This document shows, in pieces, positions 25,190 through 31,578 of a DNA stretch of 31,578 nucleotides. Below the pieces are notes generated by a model. The model was given only the letters and a program-made list of their open reading frames with translations. It was not told where the DNA came from and did no database searches. The DNA is from an uncultured Muribaculaceae bacterium. Lineage in GTDB: Bacteria; Bacteroidota; Bacteroidia; Bacteroidales; Muribaculaceae. Within the stretch, counting starts at the first letter, position 1, and each line of letters begins with the position of its first letter. The stretch is from contig CAJLLX010000010.1 in assembly GCA_905207535.1 (NCBI GenBank), positions 1 through 31,578 of the forward strand, given 5' to 3'. The position numbers were made by a program, and so were the translations under genes.

Positions 25190-28024
25190 ATGAAATTTCT
25201 AACCACATTACTGCTGGCGGCTGCCGGATGCTCCATGGCTCTGGCCGACGCCATCCCCGAGGAGCAGGCTCTGGCCAATGCACGGAGCTTTTTTGAGCAG
25301 GGGGGGCCAAGCCCCGCAATGCGCCGCATGGCCGGCAAAAAGCTGCAGCTCACCAAGGCCATGCAGAGCCGCGGCTTCTATGCCTTCAACATCAACGGCA
25401 GCGAAGGCTACGTCATAGCCTCGGGCAGCGACCGCACCCAGCCGGTGCTCGGCTACTCCGACCGCGGCTCGCTCGACCCCGCCAACATGCCCGAACCGCT
25501 CAAATACTGGCTCGGAGAGATCGACAAGGCCGTAGAAAGCATCGAGGCCGGCATCCCGCAGGAAAAGCGCCTAAAAACCAACAATATAGCCCGCGTGGCC
25601 GACAAAAAGGCCATTGCCCCTCTGATGACGAGCAAATGGAATCAGGGCGACCCCTACAACCTGCTCACCCCCTCGTATGTAGACCAAAACAGCGGCCAGA
25701 CCCACGAGCATAGCGCCACAGGCTGTGTGGCCACCGCCACCACCCAGGTGATGTATTACTGGAAATGTCCGCAGGAGGCCTGCAAGGAGATTCCCTCGTA
25801 CACCTACAACTGGTCGGGCAACAAGCGCACCACCGAGGCGCTGCCCCCTATAGTGTTCGACTGGGAACACATGACCGACACCTACGGCGGCAAATCGACT
25901 CAGGAGGAGAAAATGGCAGTGGCTCAGCTGATGCTCTACGCCGGCCACGGCATGCAGTCGGGTTATGCCGGAGCCACCGGAGCCACTTCGGTCAACGCCC
26001 TCAATGCCCTGAAGAATTACTTCGGCTACGCAAAAGACGCCTACAACACCTATCACCTCGACTACACATTCCAGGAGTGGGAAGACCTCTTCTACAACGA
26101 GCTGGCAGCCGGCAGGCCGCTGCTTATGGGTGCTGACAACTATGAGCGCACCGGCGGACACGAATTCGTGTGCGACGGCTACGACGGCAACGGCCTCTAC
26201 CACATCAACTGGGGCTGGGGCGGCTGGGACGACGGCTACTTCGTGCTCACCGTGATGGCTCCCGACAATCAGGGCATAGGCGGCAGCACCGATGCCAACG
26301 GCTACTCTATGGGTCAGAACGTGTGCATCAATCTGCGTCCGGCCTCCGTTCCGGCCGACGAGGAGACGGTGCGCGCAGCGATCTCCAATATCGACGCTCC
26401 CCAGAAGCAGGTCCGCAAGGACGTCAACGGCGTGTTCAACGTCAGCTTCACCTACTGTCTCCGCACCCTGCTGATGCAGGAGTACAGCGTGGAGTACGCT
26501 TTCCGCCTCACCGCGGCCGACAACAGCGTGGTGGCCGACGAGCTCCTCAAGTCGACACGCTCGTTCAACCCCTCGCAGCATTACCGCATGAATGCTTCGC
26601 TCAAGCTGCAGGATCTGGCCGACGGCACCTACCGCCTCACCGGCCTCTCGCGCAAAGCCGGCTCCGATGAGTGGATCGTCGACGACAATGCCGACCGCAA
26701 CTATCTGGAGCTCGTGGTAGAGGGCAACGACATGAAGGTTGCCGCCATGCCCGGCCAGGGCCTCAAGCTGCAGGTCAACTCGCTTAAACTCGAAGGCGCC
26801 TCTGTGGCCGGCGACTGGCAGAAAGTGGTGTACAACATCACCAACAACGGCAACGACTACTACGGCGAGACATACCTCTTTGTCGACGGCACACGCTCGT
26901 CGGGCAACACCATCAGCATCCCTGCCGGTGAGACCATGGACATCTACTACAAGTTCAAGCCCACCAATGTGCCGGGCAATCACAACTTTGTGCTCTCGCG
27001 CACTACCAACCCCACCGGCGACGTGGTGATCAGCAACATCGACCGCATGTACAACATCGACTGCAAATGGAACGAGGACGGCTCCATCACGGCGCTTCCC
27101 AAGGTATCCGGCCCGAGCTATGAGGTACCCGCCGATGCAGTGGCGATATATGTTTACGGCACCAAGCCCCGCGCCCTGGCGGTAAGCAAGGCTAATCCCA
27201 ACCTTGTGGTCTACTACGACGAAGGTGTGACCATCGGCAGCCGCGTGGAGAAGAATATGCGCAAATATATCACCAACATCGTCATCGACGGCAAGGCCAA
27301 GGAGGCCGGCTTCAAGGACGGCTACCCTGCTGCCGTGCCGATGCCTTTCACGGCTACGACCGCAAGCTACACCCGCGAGAATATGCCCGAATGGACCACT
27401 GTGGCTCTCCCCTTCGATGTGCAGGAGATCACTGCCGACGGCGAGCGTGTAGACTGGTTTACCTCCAAGGAGGATACCGGCAAGAATCTCTTTGTAAAAG
27501 ACCTCTCGGGCAACCGTGGCGCTCAGCTTCGCTTCTCGCATGCCGAGGAGATGACGGCCAACACCGCCTACCTCATCGGCGCAAGCGGTGAGCTCAACGG
27601 CTCCTCGTTCGACCACAAGGGCAAGAGCTTTACATTCACCGGCCGCGATGTGACGGTGGCTATCGAAGGCGAACACACCGGCAGCTACACCGCCAACAAG
27701 GTGAAACTGATCCCCTGCTACGCTCCCGCCGCAGCCGGCAAACTGCTGGGCATGGACGAGGCGATGGAAAACTTCACAACGGTTGACACTCTGGAGCCCT
27801 TCCGCGCCTATGTGGCCACCAACTCGACCACTACAAGCTATTCTATCCGCTACGAAGACGGCGAGCACAGCGGCATCGAGGATGTGGTAGCCGAAAGCGG
27901 CGACACCATCCCCGCCGACGCCCCGATCTACAACATGCAGGGCATCAAGGTCGGCACCTTTGCCGGCTTCGACAGCCTCGCCCCCGGCCTCTACATCGTC
28001 GCCGGCCGCAAAGTAGCCCGCTAA
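25190..28024 (+). CDS. C10 (streptopain-like) cysteine protease, secreted
   Basis: The 944-residue protein has a signal peptide (to about 20; AAGC resembles a weak lipobox) and a C10-type propeptide (about 24-125) with QPVLGYSDRGSLDPANMPE. The catalytic domain (about 140-385) has the nucleophile Cys179 (SATGCVATATTQVMYYW), His324 (GGHEFVCDGYD) and Asn340-Trp341 in INWGWGGWDDGYF. The Cys-His spacing of 145 is close to the 148 of streptopain. Two Ig/CARDB-like stretches (about 390-620), a further beta-rich module (about 730-890) and a sorting-like tail (IYNMQGIKVGTFAGF, ending KVAR) follow. C10 enzymes are zymogens with fairly broad specificity. Placed behind the mannanase, it may digest the protein core of mannoproteins; this is inference. 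A pathogenicity or bacteriocin-like role is possible. Confidence 0.93.
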   Translation: MKFLTTLLLAAAGCSMALADAIPEEQALANARSFFEQGGPSPAMRRMAGKKLQLTKAMQSRGFYAFNINGSEGYVIASGSDRTQPVLGYSDRGSLDPANMPEPLKYWLGEIDKAVESIEAGIPQEKRLKTNNIARVADKKAIAPLMTSKWNQGDPYNLLTPSYVDQNSGQTHEHSATGCVATATTQVMYYWKCPQEACKEIPSYTYNWSGNKRTTEALPPIVFDWEHMTDTYGGKSTQEEKMAVAQLMLYAGHGMQSGYAGATGATSVNALNALKNYFGYAKDAYNTYHLDYTFQEWEDLFYNELAAGRPLLMGADNYERTGGHEFVCDGYDGNGLYHINWGWGGWDDGYFVLTVMAPDNQGIGGSTDANGYSMGQNVCINLRPASVPADEETVRAAISNIDAPQKQVRKDVNGVFNVSFTYCLRTLLMQEYSVEYAFRLTAADNSVVADELLKSTRSFNPSQHYRMNASLKLQDLADGTYRLTGLSRKAGSDEWIVDDNADRNYLELVVEGNDMKVAAMPGQGLKLQVNSLKLEGASVAGDWQKVVYNITNNGNDYYGETYLFVDGTRSSGNTISIPAGETMDIYYKFKPTNVPGNHNFVLSRTTNPTGDVVISNIDRMYNIDCKWNEDGSITALPKVSGPSYEVPADAVAIYVYGTKPRALAVSKANPNLVVYYDEGVTIGSRVEKNMRKYITNIVIDGKAKEAGFKDGYPAAVPMPFTATTASYTRENMPEWTTVALPFDVQEITADGERVDWFTSKEDTGKNLFVKDLSGNRGAQLRFSHAEEMTANTAYLIGASGELNGSSFDHKGKSFTFTGRDVTVAIEGEHTGSYTANKVKLIPCYAPAAAGKLLGMDEAMENFTTVDTLEPFRAYVATNSTTTSYSIRYEDGEHSGIEDVVAESGDTIPADAPIYNMQGIKVGTFAGFDSLAPGLYIVAGRKVAR

Positions 28025-28110
28025 TCCGCCCATCGGGCGCGCTAATTGCTCCTCGCGCCCGCTAATCGCGGCGCTCGGGTCCGAATTCCCTAATATCCCA
28101 TATCATAATA

Positions 28111-28154
28111 GGCAGGCATCCCGGTGCATCCCACCTCGATGCCTGCCCATTTTT
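28111..28154 (+). terminator. Terminator of the C10 protease gene
   Basis: GGCAGGCATC (28111-28120) and GATGCCTGCC (28138-28147) form a perfect 10-bp stem with a 17-nt loop, followed by CATTTTTAT. It lies about 90 bp after the protease stop. Confidence 0.75.
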
Positions 28155-28166
28155 ATCGGTACAGGC

Positions 28167-28289
28167 AGTAGGGGCGCAATATTTGAGGCTAACGATTTTA
28201 TGCCCCCTACGACTCTGTGAAGACATTTAGTGGAAAGTCCCGGTAACAAGGGATAACGCTTCATAGTAGGGTCGCGGCTTGCGGCGACC
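28167..28289. repeat. Possible dispersed palindromic intergenic repeat
   Basis: Two similar starts, AGTAGGGGCGC (28167-28177) and AGTAGGGTCGC (28265-28275), each open a hairpin-forming segment: GTAGGGG with CCCCTAC at 28204-28210, and GGTCGC with GCGACC at 28284-28289. The layout recalls REP-like elements between convergent genes. Only two partial copies are visible in the window, so the call rests on form alone. Confidence 0.35.
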
Positions 28290-28323
28290 GGGCAACGGGG
28301 TGATTTATAGACGTTTAATATGG

Positions 28324-28370
28324 TATCCCTCAGACGTCTGCGCCATGGCGGGGCGGTCGCCTGAGGGATA
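28324..28370 (-). terminator. Hairpin after the phosphatase gene
   Basis: TATCCCTCAG (28324-28333) and CTGAGGGATA (28361-28370) pair over 10 bp with a 27-nt GC-rich loop that can fold further. It lies about 37 bp after the minus-strand phosphatase stop codon. No strong T-run follows on the minus strand. Confidence 0.55.
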
Positions 28371-28406
28371 TTGAGGTTAAAATGAGTTAGGGGAGAGGAG
28401 AGGGGG

Positions 28407-31232
28407 TCAGCGGACCACCATCTTGCGGGTGGCGGCGGGGGTGCGGACGATGTAGAGGCCGGGAGCGGCGACGGAGGCTTTGCCGATCCCTTTGGCGCAG
28501 AGCGTGCCGGCAACGGTATAGATCTCTACGGGCCCTTCGGCGGCCACTTGGCCGTTGGCTACGGTGATGTCGTCGCTGTCGGCGTCAACGGTGGCGATGC
28601 CTGAGGATTTCTCTACCGTGAAGCTTACACGGGGCGAGATCTCCCGGCCGTCGGCTGTGGCGATGCATGCCTCATAGGTGCCTTCTGCGGGAGCTTCGAT
28701 AGCGGCTGCACCGCCCGTGCCGATGACGGGGGCGGAGGCGACGGCCGTTTCACCATCGTAGACGGTGAGCTGAAGGCCTTCCCATGCTGGCGTGCCTTCG
28801 TAGACAAACTGCACTTCGTTGCCGGGATAGTAGATCTTGTCTACGGCATCGAGCATCACGGGCTTGCCGACGATGAAGTAGCTGCGCTCCACCGGCTCGT
28901 AATACTGGTCGGCGATGCAATAGGTGGCATAATAGAGGCCCGCGGGCACGGGGGAGGAGAAGTTGTAGTTGCCGGATACATTGAGGGTCACAGCGCCGTT
29001 GGGGTCAGTGCCGGCATACGCGTAGGAGTGCGATTTGCCGTTTTTCACTACCGCTACTGTGGAGGTGTAGATGCCCACCCAGTCTTTCGATATGCAGGGA
29101 GCGTTGTGGAGATTGACCACCACGGGGTCGCCGGGCTCATAGACGAGCTTGTCGGTGGTGACGGAAGGTGTGGTGGTGTCGTCGCAATTGTCGCTTACCA
29201 CAAAATACACGCGGGGAGAGATCTCGGTGTAGCCGCCGTCCTTAAACAGCACGGCAAAGTAGGCTCCGGGGGTGTCGATACTGAAATCCCAGCTGCCCGA
29301 GGCGGCGGAGGTGTAGACATATTGGTCGGATGTGTCGGATGTGCCGGGGGTGTAATGCTCCTTGTAGACGGCCACCCAGGCATCGGTGTTGACCGGTGCG
29401 CCAGTATAGGTGAGATGCATGTCGGCGCCGGTGCGGAAGAAGTGGCCGCCGAGATCCACCGAGGGCTTGTCGCCGGATCCCTCCACCTCGAACATCACCG
29501 GCTCGGAATAGGCCGACCACATGAGGTTGGCGTCGCGGTTGCACACGCGGATGTAGTAGGTGCCGTCGGAGACTTCGCCGCGGTTGATGGTGAATTTGGT
29601 GAGATCAAGATCCTTGTTCAGGTCGAGGGGACGGAAGTCGTCGGTGACGCCATAGCAATCTTCGGCGTTGATGACCTTGTCGATTACAGGCGAGCTGAAA
29701 TCGGGGTCGGCAGCCACCTGATAGCGCACGGCGTAAGGCGACGCCTCGCCGGCGGTCTGAGCGAAGGTGCAGGGGAGTGCCACGGCGCTCTCGGGCGCGG
29801 TGAGAGCGGGACGCTCCATAGCGCTACCCTCGCCGATGGTGTGCGAGAAACGGTCAACAAGCTCGTTGTCGAGTGCCAGACGGGAGTTGCCTATCGAGTA
29901 GCACTCTACGGTCATGGTGCGTGTGGCGGGGTCGAATTCGAGGATCTGATATGTCCACTGGTCGAGGGTCTTCTGCACCTCGTCGTGGTTGAAATTGTCG
30001 GGAGTGTTGCCCCACAGCTGCTCGTAGCCCTCGACTGAGGTGCCCACACCGCCACCGGTGATGATGTGGTAGACGGGTGTGTCGGTCATCTGTCCGCGGG
30101 CATAGAGATGGTGATGGCCGGCGCAATTGAGCACATGCTTGGGTGTGGAGGAGAGTACGGGCATGATCTCATCGAGCATCCATGAGGACACGTCGCCGGT
30201 ATATTGCTCGGCGTAGAGCGGACGATGTTGCACGCTCACCACAAATGTCACTGTCTCATCTTTGTCGGCGGCTGCGATGACCTTGCGCACCCACATCTTC
30301 TGTGCGGCGCAGGGGTCGTCGGAGTTGAGCACCACGAAAAGCACCGAGCCGGTCTGATAGGCATAGTAGCTCGATGTGCCGCTCTTGATGCCCTGATACT
30401 CCAGATTGGCATATTCGTGGAAATGTCCGTCGTAGTTGGAGAGATCTTCGTCGTCGCGGTATTCATGATTGCCCACAGCTGTCATGTTGGCAAGTGTGGG
30501 CGATGTGAAGCGCGACTTGAAGAGGTGCACTTTCTCATAGAGGTTGAGGTCGCCGCCGTGGTCCACCTGGTCGCCGTCGTTGAGCAGGAAGCGGATATGG
30601 TCCTCAAACTCTCCCTCGCCATATTTCTCAGCCACTGTGCGTCGGGCGGCAGCGAGGAGCCACTCGTAGTCGGAGTGCTCGTTGCGCTGGTGGTCGCCGA
30701 TGAGCAGCACGCGCATCTTGGCATTGTCGCCGGCCTCGGGCATGGTGCGGAAGCGATACACCTCGCTATCCTTGCCATTGGCGTAAACCTGATAGAAATA
30801 TACCGTGTTGGGCTGCAGGCCGGAGAGCTTGGCCGTGTGCCAGTAATATTTGGTCGAAATAGCCTTCACCTCAGGCTCGCAGGTGCGGTCGAGATTATCG
30901 GGCGAAGTACCGAATCTCACCACGGGAGCATCGTCTTTCTTCGATGTTTTCCAGTTGACGCAGATCGATTCGGGCGTGTTCATGTTGAGGTAGGGCACCG
31001 TCAGCGACAGCGGCGATGTGATGGGCGCTACAGTGAGGCGCACCGCCTCGTAAGTGCCGTCGTCCTGGGGTACGTAATAAATGTCGGGGTCGGTGTACTT
31101 TTCTCCGCCGATGGTGACGACATTGCCCGCGACGGTCTTCACCTCGCGTAAACTTGAGATCTGCCGTTGTGCCATGGCTGACATCCCTCCTAAAGCGCAT
31201 AGGAGGCAGATTGCTGCAATACTTTTTCCCAT
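28407..31232 (-). CDS. Purple-acid-phosphatase-like metallophosphoesterase, multi-domain
   Basis: The 941-residue protein has a signal peptide ending SAMA. Residues about 65-165 form a purple-acid-phosphatase N-terminal Fn3-like domain (ESICVNWKTS, LQPNTVYFYQVY). The dinuclear-metal phosphatase domain (about 172-395) has all five motifs: GDHQ (Asp180/Gln182), GDQVD (220-224), GNHE (254-257), QHRP (His336) and GHHH (372-375). An Fn3-like domain (about 480-585) and three related Ig-like modules (about 595-680, 695-788, 798-873), two with DxWV(A/G)(V/I)Y, follow. The tail (876-941; VEIYTVAGTLC, ending MVVR) is sorting-like. The substrate is probably a phosphomonoester; phosphorylated mannose from yeast mannan would fit the locus, but this is inferred. 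It has its own -7 box and is convergent to the protease gene, so membership in the PUL is likely but not proven. Confidence 0.92.
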   Translation of the reverse strand: MGKSIAAICLLCALGGMSAMAQRQISSLREVKTVAGNVVTIGGEKYTDPDIYYVPQDDGTYEAVRLTVAPITSPLSLTVPYLNMNTPESICVNWKTSKKDDAPVVRFGTSPDNLDRTCEPEVKAISTKYYWHTAKLSGLQPNTVYFYQVYANGKDSEVYRFRTMPEAGDNAKMRVLLIGDHQRNEHSDYEWLLAAARRTVAEKYGEGEFEDHIRFLLNDGDQVDHGGDLNLYEKVHLFKSRFTSPTLANMTAVGNHEYRDDEDLSNYDGHFHEYANLEYQGIKSGTSSYYAYQTGSVLFVVLNSDDPCAAQKMWVRKVIAAADKDETVTFVVSVQHRPLYAEQYTGDVSSWMLDEIMPVLSSTPKHVLNCAGHHHLYARGQMTDTPVYHIITGGGVGTSVEGYEQLWGNTPDNFNHDEVQKTLDQWTYQILEFDPATRTMTVECYSIGNSRLALDNELVDRFSHTIGEGSAMERPALTAPESAVALPCTFAQTAGEASPYAVRYQVAADPDFSSPVIDKVINAEDCYGVTDDFRPLDLNKDLDLTKFTINRGEVSDGTYYIRVCNRDANLMWSAYSEPVMFEVEGSGDKPSVDLGGHFFRTGADMHLTYTGAPVNTDAWVAVYKEHYTPGTSDTSDQYVYTSAASGSWDFSIDTPGAYFAVLFKDGGYTEISPRVYFVVSDNCDDTTTPSVTTDKLVYEPGDPVVVNLHNAPCISKDWVGIYTSTVAVVKNGKSHSYAYAGTDPNGAVTLNVSGNYNFSSPVPAGLYYATYCIADQYYEPVERSYFIVGKPVMLDAVDKIYYPGNEVQFVYEGTPAWEGLQLTVYDGETAVASAPVIGTGGAAAIEAPAEGTYEACIATADGREISPRVSFTVEKSSGIATVDADSDDITVANGQVAAEGPVEIYTVAGTLCAKGIGKASVAAPGLYIVRTPAATRKMVVR

Positions 31233-31367
31233 GTAAACAGGTAATTTTAAGGAGTTATGGGTTGTGCAACACGGAGCACGATGCCCGGTTGCGGTAATTT
31301 TGGTTACGTGGTTATGAGGTCACTTGGTAATGAGTCTGATGTAATTATAACATCGGTAATTCCGGTG

Positions 31368-31375
31368 CAAAATTA
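31368..31375 (-). promoter_or_regulatory. -7 box of the phosphatase gene
   Basis: The minus strand reads TAATTTTG, matching TAnnTTTG, about 136 bp before the start codon at 31232. This predicts a leader of about 130 nt, the longest suggested by a promoter box in this window. No clear -33 box is seen at the usual spacing. Confidence 0.5.
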
Positions 31376-31523
31376 ACTAAAAATTCGCAACTTCGACTCC
31401 TATTCCCCTGTAAAATCTCCGAAAAAAAATAGAACCAATGCCGCGCATGCGAAATGAGCCAAAAAGGATCTTGGGTAAAAGATTCATATGCATTAACCTG
31501 TTGGATGAATTAAATTAAAGCGT

Positions 31524-31548
31524 TAGGTATAGGCGGATGATGCGCCCA
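31524..31548 (-). repeat. Right copy of 25-bp terminal inverted repeat
   Basis: This is the reverse complement of 30-54 with one mismatch. It begins TAGGTATAGG and ends ATGCGCCCA on the plus strand and lies 30 bp from the right window edge. It sits about 290 bp upstream of the phosphatase gene. Confidence 0.75.
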
Positions 31549-31578
31549 CGTTAATTGTTTGAGTTAATGCGTATTGGT

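Larger units (their letters stand above)
28025..28406. other. Convergent spacer with hairpins, no gene seen
   Basis: This 382-bp stretch separates the convergent protease and phosphatase genes and holds no credible reading frame. It has an 8-bp hairpin CGGGCGCG/CGCGCCCG (28034-28041, 28054-28061), one terminator for each gene, and between them a 7-bp pair GTAGGGG/CCCCTAC (28168-28174, 28204-28210) and GGTCGC/GCGACC (28270-28275, 28284-28289). AGTAGGG(G/T)CGC appears twice, at 28167 and 28265. Such GC-rich palindromic pieces in an intergenic region resemble a dispersed repeat element. Confidence 0.5.
31233..31578. other. Upstream region of the phosphatase gene, no gene seen
   Basis: These 346 AT-rich bp hold the phosphatase -7 box, a small inverted repeat GATGT/ACATC (31339-31343, 31351-31355), four GGTAAT copies with irregular spacing (31240, 31293, 31326, 31355) and the right copy of the terminal inverted repeat. 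I find no reading frame with coding character. Confidence 0.5.

Noticed and set aside
20712..28033. Minus-strand frames of 738 and 820 codons opposite susD and the C10 protease
   Set aside because: The plus-strand genes are unambiguous. The long antisense openness follows from codon use, and no signal peptide, domain or promoter supports expression.
28103..28513. Minus-strand frame of 136 codons across the end of the phosphatase gene and the spacer
   Set aside because: It overlaps the phosphatase in another frame, runs through both terminator hairpins and has a Pro/Ser-rich sequence typical of an out-of-frame reading.
31240..31360. Four GGTAAT copies in the phosphatase leader as an operator array
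   Set aside because: The hexamer is short, the spacing is irregular (53, 33 and 29 bp), and the region is AT-rich, so chance is likely.

Overview
The window looks like chromosomal DNA of a gut Bacteroidales, most likely Muribaculaceae or a close relative. The evidence is a SusC/SusD pair, a hybrid two-component system (HTCS), TAnnTTTG-type promoter boxes, GC-rich genes between AT-rich spacers, and five secreted proteins ending in short beta-rich tails of type IX secretion (T9SS) style. Genus is inferred from style only. No rRNA, tRNA, CRISPR, transposase or integrase gene is visible.

The ten genes form one polysaccharide utilisation locus (PUL) that I read as directed at alpha-mannan or mannoprotein. 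Left arm, minus strand: HTCS sensor-regulator (5074-9198), then GH92 alpha-mannosidase (2562-4850), then a second GH92 (158-2509). A 283-bp divergent control region (9199-9481) separates it from the plus-strand arm: GH38 alpha-mannosidase with a discoidin domain (9482-13435), a three-fold GLUG-repeat secreted protein (13699-17343), SusC (17468-20677), SusD (20691-22724), GH76 endo-alpha-1,6-mannanase with ricin-like and CBM6-like modules (22974-25142) and a C10 (streptopain) cysteine protease (25190-28024). A convergent minus-strand purple-acid-phosphatase-like metallophosphoesterase (28407-31232) closes the window.

Working model (inference): the C10 protease opens the protein part of fungal mannoproteins, GH76 cuts the alpha-1,6 backbone, SusC/D import the fragments, GH92 and GH38 trim side chains, and the phosphatase removes phosphate. 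The HTCS senses a mannan fragment and activates the locus. GH38, the GLUG protein, GH76, the protease and the phosphatase carry a C-terminal sorting-like tail, whereas both GH92s do not. This suggests a secreted or surface set and a periplasmic set. No SusE/F-like lipoprotein is present, and the GLUG protein sits where an accessory surface protein might be expected.

Non-coding points of interest are a near-perfect 25-bp inverted repeat about 30 bp from each window end, an A-B-A-B-B tandem repeat with 21/23-bp period before the GLUG gene, a terminator plus a second hairpin and a 12-bp palindrome squeezed before susC, and a structured spacer of 382 bp between the convergent protease and phosphatase genes.
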